A stretch of DNA of 48,760 nucleotides from Usnea hakonensis. Its lineage: Eukaryota > Ascomycota > Lecanoromycetes > Lecanorales > Parmeliaceae. Where the stretch lies: the NCBI GenBank assembly GCA_013423325.1, contig BLJB01000062.1:1-48760 (forward strand), given 5' to 3'. Of this stretch, positions 32,440 through 43,569 are shown piece by piece. The position numbers and the translations under genes are program-made. Each line of letters opens with the position of its first letter. Positions within the stretch are counted from its first letter, which is position 1. Under the pieces are notes generated by a model. The model saw only the letters and a program-made list of their open reading frames with translations, had not been told where the DNA came from and did not search any database.

Positions 32440-33555
32440 ATGGCAACTCCAAATCCGATGGCCAATACGTATCCTATACCTCCCTCACCTATCTCGAAGA
32501 AACAATTTTGCATTTCTGGTGTACTTACCGCAGTCTATGGTATTGACGAGCTAGATGCCAAAGTCCAGGACACAGCATGCTTGTGGCTTCTTCATCCCCG
32601 ATTACAAACTCAAGAATGTATGGCGCCTGTGGCTGCCTCGACAATCACTGCCTGGAGAGAGAGAAAGCAAAAGACCAAGAAAGAGCAAGCATTGGGTCTC
32701 ATCTGTGTTTCCTTCGATCAAAGGAACCACGGCTCAAGAGAAGTGGATGCTTCTTCGAACGAAGCTTGGAGGAATGGGAACAGGACACACGCTCAGGATA
32801 TGTTTGCAAGCTATCGTATGTATGGTAAATGAATAATTTCACGAGAACTGATTCTCTCAGACGGAACTGCAATGGATACCTCCCACCTCATAAATTACAT
32901 TACCTCCTACGTCTTCCCAGCATCGGAACACTTGATTGTGAATCATTTGGTGTTGGGAATAAGCCTGGGTGGGCATGCGGCCTGGCATTGTATAATGCAT
33001 GATCCTCGAATCACGACTGCAATTGTCATTATCGGTTGTCCTGACTATGTCCGCCTGATGTCTGATCGAGCGCGACTCTCAAAGCTTGCAACCTGGACAA
33101 ACACTGATCCTCCAGGATCGTCATTCTTAGGGTCAACAGATTTTCCGAAAGGTCTTGTGGAAGCTGTAATGAGATATGATCCTGCGGGTCTGCTTTTGGG
33201 CGACGTTACATCCCGCACTGCTGATACCTACGACCGTGATCCTACTGCGTCAGAACAGGAGAAGCTACTCCCTGTAATGAAATCGTCCTTGCAAGGGAAG
33301 AGAATATTGAACATAGCAGGCGGTGCTGATAAGCTGGTCCCTTACAAATGTGCGGCACCATTTCTACGATGGCTCAGTAATGCCGTTCCTTCGGATGGAT
33401 GGTTCAAAGAGGGTCGGGTTGTGTTAGAAGATATCGTCTTTGACGGTGTCGGTCACCATATGAGCCCTGGGATGGTGGGAGAAGCACATCGATTTGTGAT
33501 AGAAGCATTAGAACAGATGCCTACAGAAAGCACGGGAAGGGCATCAAAGATATGA
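32440..33555 (+). CDS. alpha/beta hydrolase
   Basis: Two exons: 32440-32815 and 32861-33555 with a 45-nt intron (GTATGT donor, CAG acceptor); the codon split across it (C/AC) gives HGTAMDTSHLINY; 356 aa. Fold landmarks are LLHPRL, the FDQRNHGSR strand, the nucleophile elbow LGISLGGHAAW (Ser about residue 160), acid region GGADKLVPY, and the catalytic His in VGHHMSPGM near the C-terminus. There is no signal peptide, so it is likely cytosolic. The substrate cannot be told from the sequence. Confidence 0.87.
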
Positions 33556-35103
33556 CGTGGATGCTGTCGCTGTGAAACAGAAAACATTTCTCACTGACAG
33601 AGAATCCTGGATTTTGCAATCCTCGGAGCATACTCAGGCAAGGAGAGTATAGTATGGATACCTTTCCCATCCCTACGCGAAATGTAGACCCTACGTCTTG
33701 GTGTGACCATGGCGTAATCATTCTAAGGCTCGTTAAAGCCATAGACATCCAAATTCATCTTGTGGTAATTTATGCCGTATCAATTTGACACTTGAACATG
33801 AAAGGGCAACTCATTGCTGGGACTACATTTGAGGCTTCCTATGAGAGACTGTATGGTCGCGGTTCAGAAATAAAGTGCTCACCCTCTTAATCACATGCAG
33901 CGGCAACATTATTATTATGCTTCTTTTTATTGCCGAGATTAATCTCTTTACTCAATCTTGTAGGTCATTCAAATCACCTGATCAATCCCAGTAATAAAGT
34001 ATACCATGCTTTCGAAGATCATGGCAGGACAATGAGAATGCAAGAAGCCATACTCCATACTCTGTAGAGTACCCGGTACTGGCCATTCGGCATATTCAAC
34101 ACATCAAGCGCCACCACCAGAAGGTCATCGGCGTGAATGAACGTCACACGGTGACAGCATGAGGCGATAATTCTATCGAAGGTGGAATCATGATTCACAA
34201 AGACAAAGCAAGAGAGCGAGTGATCGTCTCGAACAAAGAAGTTGAAAAGTTGGATAGATATGATGATAGTCTTTTGACCACGAATGTGGGATGTCGGAGG
34301 TTATTTGATAGGGGGCAAATCATTGGCTATCCTCCCCCCTTCCCACAACCAACAACTTTCAGAATACTAGTCACGAGGCTTGCGCTGCCTACGTTACCCC
34401 TTACCCACTGGCCGCAGCGCTACATCATCCATGGCAATCTCTATCTTTGTCCCTATCAAGGGTCCAAAACAAGGTCTACGCCGCGGGGAATATACGCAAC
34501 CAGCCTATTTAGGTACTACTGCAATCAATACTACTAGGTCGGATAATCACCCATCATTAGCGTCATCCATGGTGCCTTGCAGCTTGCACGTTGCCAGTTG
34601 GTCGGCAGTCTTCAAGCCGACTGTGGTACTAACAGGATTTTGAACAAAGCAAAAAAAGTGATTGCAACGTCTGAGCCACTGAGAAGTGATCCCACTGACA
34701 GCATAACCCTAACGGACCGAGGCCCATAGCCTTCGGAAAAGCCTTGACGGGTAGCTTCGAGACATGTGTGGCAGCTCAGGCGGAAGCGACCCCCCGAAAA
34801 TGAAACAACAAACAGGTCATGACGGTAGCTGCTTCCTCGTCAGCTGGGCAGGATTTCTTCTATATTAAGCCTATCTCTACTCTCATCCCTCGCCCTTCTT
34901 CCTCCTCTAAACTACATTCCTCATTCCTAATTCCATATTCTCATACACCTACAACGTACACCCTCAGCTTGGTTCCTACATCTCTAGAAATACTCTGCTT
35001 TTCCCTACTGTTCTTACAACCGACAACCACTTGTGTTTCTGCTCACACAGCTTGGTTTCAAAGTAACATCATTACTATTCTTTTATAGCAAAACCACGTC
35101 AAC
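33556..35103. other. 1.5-kb intergenic region
   Basis: Only chance frames. The last 250 bp (about 34850-35100) form a pyrimidine-rich leader with a TATATTAAG box near 34861, evidently the promoter of the aspartic protease. Confidence 0.6.
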
Positions 35104-36523
35104 ATGGCCCCCAAGCTCCAGAGAATTAAGCTCATTCACAACAAGGACTACAAACGTTCTGGTCCCAAATCCTACGTCTCCCTCCTCCACAAGTACAAAT
35201 TCACACCTACGTTGGACGGCCCATACACGGTCATCAACCAAGCTCACCATCAAGGTAAACACGGTGACCAAAAAGCAATTGGTGGAAAGACCCATATGCA
35301 AAAGATTCTCCAGAAGAAGTCTCCTACCAGCAATCAGACCGGCGATGTCCCTGCCGAAGACTCGCAGAACGATTCCCAATACCTCTGCCCGGTCACCATT
35401 GGTACCCCAGGCAAGACTTTCACTCTAGACTTCGATACTGGGTCAGCAGATCTCTGGGTAAGTACCAGGCTTTGTTGCCTACTCTTCCAGCGCCCAGCGC
35501 TAACAGCTATCTAGCTTTGGTCCACCGAGCTGCCTGCAGCCACCACATCAGGCACCAGCCATACCGTTTTCGATCCCAAGCAGTCGAGCACGTTCAAGAA
35601 TTCTTCTGGTTCGTCCTGGCAGATTTCCTACGGAGATAGCTCCTCTGCCTCCGGCACAGTGGGAACGGATGTCGTTAACGTGGGCGGTCTCGTCATCCAA
35701 AATCAAGCTATCGAGCTGGCCTCGACTCTCTCAACCCAATTCCAGCAAGACAGTAGCGATGGTCTCCTCGGTCTCGCCTGGGGATCCATCAACACGGTCA
35801 CTCCCAACCCGGTGCAGACTCCCGTTGAGAATATGATCTCTCAAAACGATATCCCCAAGACTTCAGAGCTCTTCACCGCCAATCTTGGCTCTGTCAAAGA
35901 CGCCAACGATCCAGACAAAGGCGAATCCTTCTACACCTTTGGCTACATTGACCAAGACGCCCTTGGCGGCCAAAAACCTTACTACACCCCCATTGACAAC
36001 TCCCAGGGCTTCTGGATGTTCGACAGCGCTTCTGCAGTCGTAGCCGGCAAGACAATTACCCGCTCAGGTAACACCGCCATTGCTGATACCGGAACCACTC
36101 TTGCTCTCGTTGACGACAAGACTTGCGAGGCCATCTACAAGGCCATTCCAGGCGGCAAATACGACTCCACGCAACAGGGATACATCTACCCGTCCAACAC
36201 CGCCGTCGACAAGCTCCCCGTCGTAAGCTTCGCCGTCGGTGGACAGCAATTTGCCCTGCAGAAAGAGGATCTGGGTTTCGCCGATGCCGGCAATGGCATG
36301 ACCTACGGCGGCATTCAATCTCGCGGCAGTATGACGTTTGACATCTTGGGTGATGTGTTCTTGAAGAGCATCTACGCCGTGAGTCGTTCCTCGCGGACTG
36401 GTGACCTACTGGAAGCTAACAGCACTTCAGATCTTCGATCAAGGCAACACTCGCTTCGGCGCCGTCTCCCGTTCGGAGCCCACGCAAAACACCACCATTC
36501 CCGCTAGCTCCAGCGGCTCTTAG
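35104..36523 (+). CDS. pepsin-like aspartic protease
   Basis: A1-family endopeptidase. Three exons: 35104-35457, 35515-36378 and 36431-36523 (introns 57 and 52 nt, each with a CTAAC branch point); 436 aa. The two catalytic motifs are FDTGSADLW (Asp about residue 111) and IADTGTTLA (about 309), with the flap region ISYGDSSSASG, DGLLGLAWGSIN and the C-terminal FDQGNTRFGAVSRS. The N-terminus (MAPKLQRIKLIHNKDYKRSG) is basic and lacks a hydrophobic signal peptide, unlike classical secreted pepsins; a pro-segment-like stretch follows. Either export is unconventional, the enzyme is intracellular, or a signal exon has been missed upstream; the ATG sits behind a good leader (GTCAACATGG). Confidence 0.92.
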
Positions 36524-37244
36524 GAATGATTAGCGTTGCTTTGAGGAGGATGGAAAGGTTGTAAGGCAGGATGGGTTGGAAAATGTAGGGACGGTGCAGC
36601 ACATAAAGATAGTGTGAATGCGTTCTTTGCATATGGGACTTTGAAAACCGTCTTTTGCATTCGTTTCGGCCTCGAGGGATTGTTAGATTGGTTCTCCTAG
36701 ACACACATTCTCTATCTCTTGCACACGTTTTAGCCTTGTTGAAGAAAGACTGTTAGGCTGGTCGTTGCATTGTTCTGTTTTGTCAATGTGCTTCGTACGA
36801 TGGACATGATTCGACTGAAATGAACGTGGAAATGGGACTACAGGTTGCGTACGGTTCACGAGTTACGTGCAGGGAGGAAGGAACAATCATTCAAGATAGA
36901 GATCATGAGCATGACCATGAGACAAAACACGCAGAAGAAATTACCTACAAGCAATCAAATTCCTCATCGTGTCTACGGTTTACGTGCAGAGAGCTCGACT
37001 TCATTGAAGAGAGTAGATTCGTTTCCTTACCAGACTACATCCATTCAGTTGAGCAAGCAGCGCGGGCAGCCTCGTCCTAACAGAATACCCAAACAAAAAG
37101 AAGATTGATCTCTCGTGTGCCATCGTAGTTTTCAATTTCGCCATCTTTCGCAGTCAGCATATTCCCCTTGCTTGTAAATCGCCGTCCACCTTGTCCATCC
37201 CATCAGGCTCCTCCACACCACTGGTAGACGAGCCCAAGGCGAAT
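36524..37244. other. 720-bp intergenic region between converging genes
   Basis: Holds the 3' ends of the aspartic protease (+) and the NBR1-type gene (-). No further gene is seen. Confidence 0.6.
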
Positions 37245-40071
37245 CTACTTTTTACCATTCTTCGCCGTCTCCATCTCGTCATCGGAACCAATGAGTTCGT
37301 ACTCTTCATCGGTTAAGAAGGCTTCGTCGCTATCAGTGTCCTCGTCATTCAGCTCAAGGCTCTCGACATCTTCCATCAGATCCTTGACGCTCACCGCAGC
37401 AGACGGTACTGCGGCAGGAGTAGGAGCAGCCTCAGCCTCGTGAGTGCTAGAGACGGGCGATTCCTTGTCGAGTTTGGGAAAGATCATTTTGCTCTCCGTC
37501 GGCTCTTCCTCGTCTTTCACTGAGGCAAGCTTAGAAATGTCTTCGATGTGCTCGGTCTTGGCATTTTCTTCAGTTTTGACAACAGGCTCAGGTACCTTGA
37601 CATCGACATCGCACCATAGCTTATGACCAAATGGAAGACCAGTGTTGTCCTTAAGGCGCCAGTAGGATATAGCTTTGCCATGGCGCTCAGGGGTCCGCAT
37701 CTTGACTGTGAACTGAACCTCCTCCCCAACCTCGACAACGCGATCAATGACATTACTCTTCGTCGCTTTGTATATTTGCGTTACGTGGGATGGGTGGTTG
37801 GGGTCAACGTCTAGCATGCCATCGCCACCAATGAAGCAGACGGTGCAACCTGCGGGCCAAGCGTGAGGTCCAGGGTTGCGGAGAGTCCAAGTCTGCTCAA
37901 ATCGCTCGCTTGGTGGCATGGAAGAGCCGTCGATTACGGTGTCACGAACGAAGTGAGCTTGAAGCTCGGGGGCAATGATGGGCTTGGTAACCACGGCCTT
38001 GGGTTCTTCATTTAAGGAACTGGTCGGCTTGACTTCTGCGACAGTCTGAACTTGGGTAGCTGCATTGGCCGACGATGCAGATGGAATAGTCTCCGTGGAT
38101 TTCGAACTCGTCTGTGGAGACTGGTCACCCATGGTGCGCATTTGCTCCCCGTTACCCTTTTCGCCCATGGTGGTCACCGAGACATTGCGGACCGGGGTCT
38201 TGAACTTGATCAAGGGATGAGTGCGGTTGTGCACCAATTTAGGCAGAGCCTCGCAGTTTGCACAAAAATCTGTATCATGGCAAACGGCACACTTGTACCG
38301 ATCTCCCACGATGTATTCACCTTTGTCGGCACAAAGAGGGCCATCACAATAGATACCAATGTGATGCTGCTGACTTCGGGGTTTGGCCGACACTGGCTCG
38401 TATAGTGGAACTAGACGATGCCCTGGGTGAGTCTTGTGGGCTTTCTTGACGCAGGCCGAGCAGTAGTCGAAGTCTGGGCAATTCATGCACTTGTGGCGGA
38501 CACCACAGATGTCCTAGTCCTGTCAGTATGTGATGTTGAGACCATTTTTGAGGATCGTACCTCATCACAGCCATCGCAGATCGCGCCATGACGCATATTG
38601 CGCCCAGGAGAGCAGAGCTTAGCAGCTAAAGTGTCCAGGACTGTTTCCTTTGAAGCAGGTACAAATGCATGACTAGGATGATGACCATGTTTCAAGCCAA
38701 CATGACATGGTATGCAAAGATCATAGTCGTCGCAGACAGTGCAAGTAACGAAGGTAGATTCGTCGAACACTATGGAGATCAGCACCGGAGTAGGAATAGG
38801 AGTAATGAATGATCTCACCTCCAACGCAAGAGTTGCACGTTCGGCTGAGATCGAGCGACTCGTGGGTGTCTTCTCTCTTAGTATCAGATGTGAAAGCACC
38901 CGGGATTGCCTTCTCCTCAACCTTGGTACCCTTGTTGGGTGCAATAGTCTCGGTCGTGCTATTGATGACCTTGCCTGCCTTGACGAATCGCTTGATCAAC
39001 CAGTGATCCCCACTGTCACAAAGGCAACCTTTATCGACACAGTCCTGGCACAGATCGAAGTCGCCACGCTCACAGATGCTGCAATGCCAGTGAGCATCAG
39101 GTACAGGTTTGTCGCAATTGTTGCAGCAGATGGTAAAAGAGTTGCTTGGGACCGAGCAATTTCTAGCGCTGGCTTGTCGCATTGACTCTAACGCGCGAGC
39201 AATATGGGAAGGATCATCGACAGCAGTAGAGTCGTGCTTTAGGGGTGAGAAGTGGGGCACAGGTTCCTTGTATTCGTGATCGTTCTCAGCATGCAGTTCT
39301 TTTGCTACCCCAGTGGAAACGTCTTTCTTATAGAAAGTAAGCTTGCTTGCATCGGAAAATCCACCCTTGTCGGAGATCGGCCAGTAGTAAGATTTGGATG
39401 ACTTCGAAGTTGTGTCTTCAGCTTCCTCATGCTGCGGCTCTGAGCTAGACTTGACCGAGGGCACAAGCGTTGCAGCTGACAGGTAGTTCTTTGGAACATA
39501 CGCATCGATTCTTGATTCGTCTAGCAAATCATTCTCAGCCTTGACAGGATCCGAGATATAGGGGTGAACATAGCAGCGTGTGGGAAGACGATCTGGAACA
39601 GCCGAGCTTGACTTTGGCATCTCGATCGGCTTGGCTGCCGGTTTGTCGGTAATGGTGACTCGAATCTTGAGCTTCTGCTTGGCTTTGGCAGCACGATACA
39701 ATTGCTTGTAGACGGATGGGATGTTGGAATCTAAGGTAATGAACGAAGACGAGCTATCGGAATAACGCTCAAAGACACTTGTTTGACTTGAAGCAATGTT
39801 GAGCAAAGTGCGGAGCTGTGAAAGATATAAGTCTTAGCAGACATCCGCACGAAGCACAAATTGATGATGTAGAGAGAGAGAGGTGCTGTAAAAGGTGTGT
39901 TGAAATTGCCACGAACACCAGGCTACAGGAGACACATACCTTGTCGGGCAGCGAGTTGGCACCAAGGTCCCGAAGAGGCAGCTTGAATTTTCGGTTCTCG
40001 TCTTTGCCGCTAATGATGACCTTGATAGTGATAGGCATGTCTGGAGACGATGCCGGGACGTTAGTAGCCAT
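37245..40071 (-). CDS. NBR1: NBR1-type selective autophagy receptor
   Basis: Links ubiquitinated or other cargo to Atg8 on growing autophagosomes. Four exons: 40071-39940, 39815-38819, 38769-38561 and 38513-37245 (introns 124, 49, 49, 47 nt); 868 aa. An N-terminal PB1-like region (TIKVIISGKDENRKFKLPL, to about residue 100) is followed by disordered sequence, then four ZZ-type zinc fingers (about 285-330, 370-415, 437-480 and 500-550) rich in C-x2-C pairs. An NBR1/FW Ig-like domain follows (about 620-730: FVRDTVIDGSSMPP, FEQTWTLRNPG, WRLKD). Near the C-terminus, acidic TDEEYELIGSDDE contains YELI, a good Atg8-interacting (LIR) motif at about residue 851. The order matches filamentous-fungal NBR1. 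Confidence 0.93.
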
Positions 40072-40814
40072 GGTCAGCTCTGACTCGGAGGAGCCCTGTC
40101 GATGACGAAAGCTGATTTTGGAAGTGAGGACCAGAGTCGATCAAAAGAGTGAGCCACGAAAGATGTGTGACTCTTTAGTAAGAGATACTCAAGTGTGGTA
40201 TACACTTGTTACTTTGGACCAACTTGATGAGGGTTGATGAAGGAAGAGGAGTGTGGTGAGTGACGGTAGGACCGAACAAGAGTGGGGAAAGTTACGGAGG
40301 AGATCGCTGCCTGAATACTAATGATTACATAATCAAGCCATATAAGGGCAATGGACGGAGTACTACCTTATTGGGGAGTGATTCTGAGCACACTTCTCAT
40401 GCGATTCCAGAGGAATTCGCATGGAAATATGCATAAAAGAAGTCATGTCTTGTGATCGATTCCCCGAACACAGCTGTGTGTTAAGTGAAGCCTAGAATGT
40501 AACCACAACCATGCAAGGGAGTCAATTGAGACAGAACGGACCCGTGGCATCCAACGAGTAGTTCGTATGTATCTTACACAAGCTGCCTCCAAACATGCTA
40601 ACTGCTCAAGCCTTCAGAACATCTCCCTAGCGGGATCCGAGTATCATCTGCTCACACTGAGCAAACCAACGAGAGAATCGACCTATCGAATACACCAAGA
40701 ACTCGATTAAAAAGGTACTTTATAGAAAAGTGCACGCTGGAAATGCATCACAGATACGCTAAATAACTGGGACGAAGAAAAAGCAAAGCCACCATGTCAA
40801 AGATCAGCGGCTTT
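40072..40814. other. 740-bp intergenic, promoter of the NBR1-type gene
   Basis: The NBR1-type gene and the next gene are both on the minus strand, so this holds one promoter and one 3' end. No other gene is seen. Confidence 0.6.
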
Positions 40815-42955
40815 TTATTGTGCCTGATAGTAATTTTGTGGGGGCCCATAGAACATAGGAGGTGTCATCATCCCACCCATACCCATAACTCCACCCGGTG
40901 GCGGCATTGCATACCCTGCTGGATGATAAGGAGGCGTGCTTTCCGCAGCTGCAGGAAGTTGAGTAGAGTCGTAGTAGTAGACCATCCCATTGCTCTCGTG
41001 AGCGACAGTGCCGGCTTGGGTAGATGGCTCTATCGGCGGTGGCGGTGGCGGAGCAGGGGCAAGAGGAATAGCATAGTGATAGGGTTGACCAGGTACAAAC
41101 GATGGAGCTGAGGCAGAGGGACCACCGCCAACTTGGTCTGGAGGAGAAAAGAAGTAGACGGGAGGAGGGAAATGCGGTGGGTAGAACCCTTGCGGTTGCT
41201 GATAAGGGTAGGGTTGGAACGGCTGGGCGTGGATGGCTCTCTCGGTTATCTGAGGCAACGGAGTACCACCAGAAGCTTGACTAGGATGAGATGGATGTCG
41301 GGAATGGGGATGCTGGAAATCTTGCGGATAGGCTTGGCCGGTGATTTGTGACGGTACTTGCTGGTGAAACGGCAGCTGCTGTTGTTGCTGCGGTGGGTTG
41401 AATTCGAGGGTGGCAGGAGAATCAATATCTGCAACTTGCACCGTCCTTTCAGGTTTTGGATGGTGCATTGGTAAGGCTGCTGGGCGATTCTCACGGAACG
41501 TGGGCTTTTGAGGGAGTGGATAGGCGGACAGCACGGGAGGGTTGACCGTGGGAGCCATGTCAACATTCGTCGCAGGCTGTTGGCCCGATGCTTGAACCTG
41601 TTCGGCTGCTGGAGGCAATCGGACTACCGGCGCAGGTCGCAGCATAGCTGCACCAGCTGGCGGAACGATACTTTCCATAGGAAGTTCTCGAGCCAGTGAC
41701 GACCTCCTACTTAAGGCTACACTTGGCGAATAAGCGCTTCCAGCATATGCACTCGTCCTCCTGCTCGAGAGTCCTCCAAAAGCACTATAGGCTCCACCAA
41801 AGCTCCCTTTTCCTCGTATTCTCCCAAAACCTTGCTGATTGGGTCGCATGGCCCGAGGAATGAATATGAACGAGCGCTCCAGCGATGGAAAGACATACCG
41901 TATGGGCATTTCGGGTAAGGATATCTTAACGGGTTTGTCTCGGCGAAGTGGTGGGCGATGATGAGGAAGGCGAGTATGCTGATTGACGGGTACCGCGGGG
42001 AAGGTTATCGGATCTGACATGCCTTTGAGTAAGACTCTGATCTGAACGTTTCCAATCATCGTTGTTTTTGAAAATGATCGATTCGGTAATTGTGACTTGG
42101 ATGGAGACGATCTTCCATTTGGTCGTTTCTGTGCGCTGGAGTCGAAGGGTACCCCTTGGTCAGGCGCCAGTTGTGGATTGGGCTGTGTGACAGTCTCGTG
42201 GAGATCGTGGGCCCAAGGGGCGTCTGCCGGTCCAAGAGGCTGCGAATCTCTGCTTGCCAGTGAGTAAATTCAATCTTCGAATAATTTACACGTAGTATTT
42301 AGGCATACCTGGATGACGGATAAGGGCCTGCCATGGGCCCTCGCCCTCTTCCTCGACCTCTGCCGGAAGGTCTGAAGCCGTTCTGTCCTGGCGCAGCAGA
42401 TCGATGATCATGCATGAAAAATACGCCTCTGTTAGGGACGAAGGCTGGATCGGCGTCCCTCTTCTTTTTATATTCCTCGTGCTCCCGTCGCCGTCGTTCC
42501 CCTAGGCTGCCTGACGTAACCACCTCAGATGGCTCTTCGTGCGTGACACCCTGCTGCGGTTTCCCTTCTGGCTGTTCACCTAGATCTTCGAAATTGGTCC
42601 CTTCGCCCTCTACCTCACCCGAGACCTTCAGTCCATTCATCATTGCCTCTGTGTCGTGCATAGTAGCAGCGAGAGGAGATCTTGATGAGGCTGACCCAGA
42701 CTGTGGTGCAAGGTTTGAAAGGCGTTCCCCATGTCCATTTGCTCCCGCATGTGCTTTGAAGTCTGCTCGAGGAGGCGATGTGTCACTGCCATCACTTCCT
42801 TCAGCATCGGCATCATCATCCGCATCGCTTATGGCAGATCCTTCGCTTAACGAGTCATCCTCAACGCCTGCAGCGACAGAACCTTCTTCCTCTTCACCGT
42901 CATCCTCGACTCTTCTCCTGCTTTTGATAAGGCTCTTCTGCCGTGGAGCTCCCAT
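40815..42955 (-). CDS. Barentsz/CASC3-type exon junction complex protein
   Basis: Probable eIF4AIII-binding EJC subunit in RNA fate. Two exons: 42955-42309 and 42252-40815 with a 56-nt intron; 694 aa. Residues 1-150 are acidic and Ser-rich after a basic start (MGAPRQKSLIKSRRRV). The Btz/SELOR core ERRRREHEEYKKKRDADPAF...VPNRGVFFMHDHR lies at about 151-186, followed by RG repeats and WAHDLHET after the splice. The remaining 450 residues are Pro/Gln/Tyr-rich and disordered (QQQQQ, PPPPPP), with many Q and P runs. The intron has two acceptors three bases apart (AAG/CAG at 42252/42249), giving one Ser more or less. Confidence 0.85.
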
Positions 42956-43569
42956 GGTGGATTATCGATATGGAAGCGGTCTATGTAAGAGACCACTCGT
43001 AAAGGAGCGTGTCGTGTGTGTTAGCAGAAATTGAAGCTGTGGCGCTAGATCAGGCACCGACGCCGAAGAGGAATATGAGTACATGCGTCGAAGGTTGTTC
43101 GGAAATCTGCCTTCACATGGATGACTACTTTATGAATGAGCCAGCATAGATGACGGTTTCCCATCAAAATAAGGATAGGGAAAAGGGCGGCATTTGCAGG
43201 ATTGATGACATCTTTGCCCGGTCTCGTCAAGATTCTTTTTCGGCGCCGGGGCTTAGTATAGGACTAAGCCTGATTGATTCTCCACAATCCTTGGCGTTCC
43301 TTGCCTCGAACCTTTTCATCCCCTCAATCAAAAAGCTTTGGTAACAGTTTGACAGGTATAAGTATTACTTGGTAGATTTCTAGGAGGCGTATCATACACT
43401 TTATCATACAAATTTGTAAAGTGTTTTTACATCCAATGGGAATGTCGCCGTGATAAAAGCTCAAAAGTGGAGTATTAGCTACAACGGGTTTAAAAGCTCA
43501 TGGTGATCAAGTAATCCTCCTCTACCGGAAGATATCACCGGGACTCGCCAAGTATCATTTACAGTCCTA
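42956..43569. other. 610-bp intergenic, promoter of the Barentsz-type gene
   Basis: Only short frames. It separates the 3' end of TOM70 from the Barentsz-type gene on the same strand. Confidence 0.5.

Noticed and set aside
42414..43034. 206-codon plus-strand frame opposite the Barentsz-type gene
   Set aside because: Ser/Cys/Pro-rich antisense shadow of an acidic, Ser-rich coding exon that contains the Btz core.
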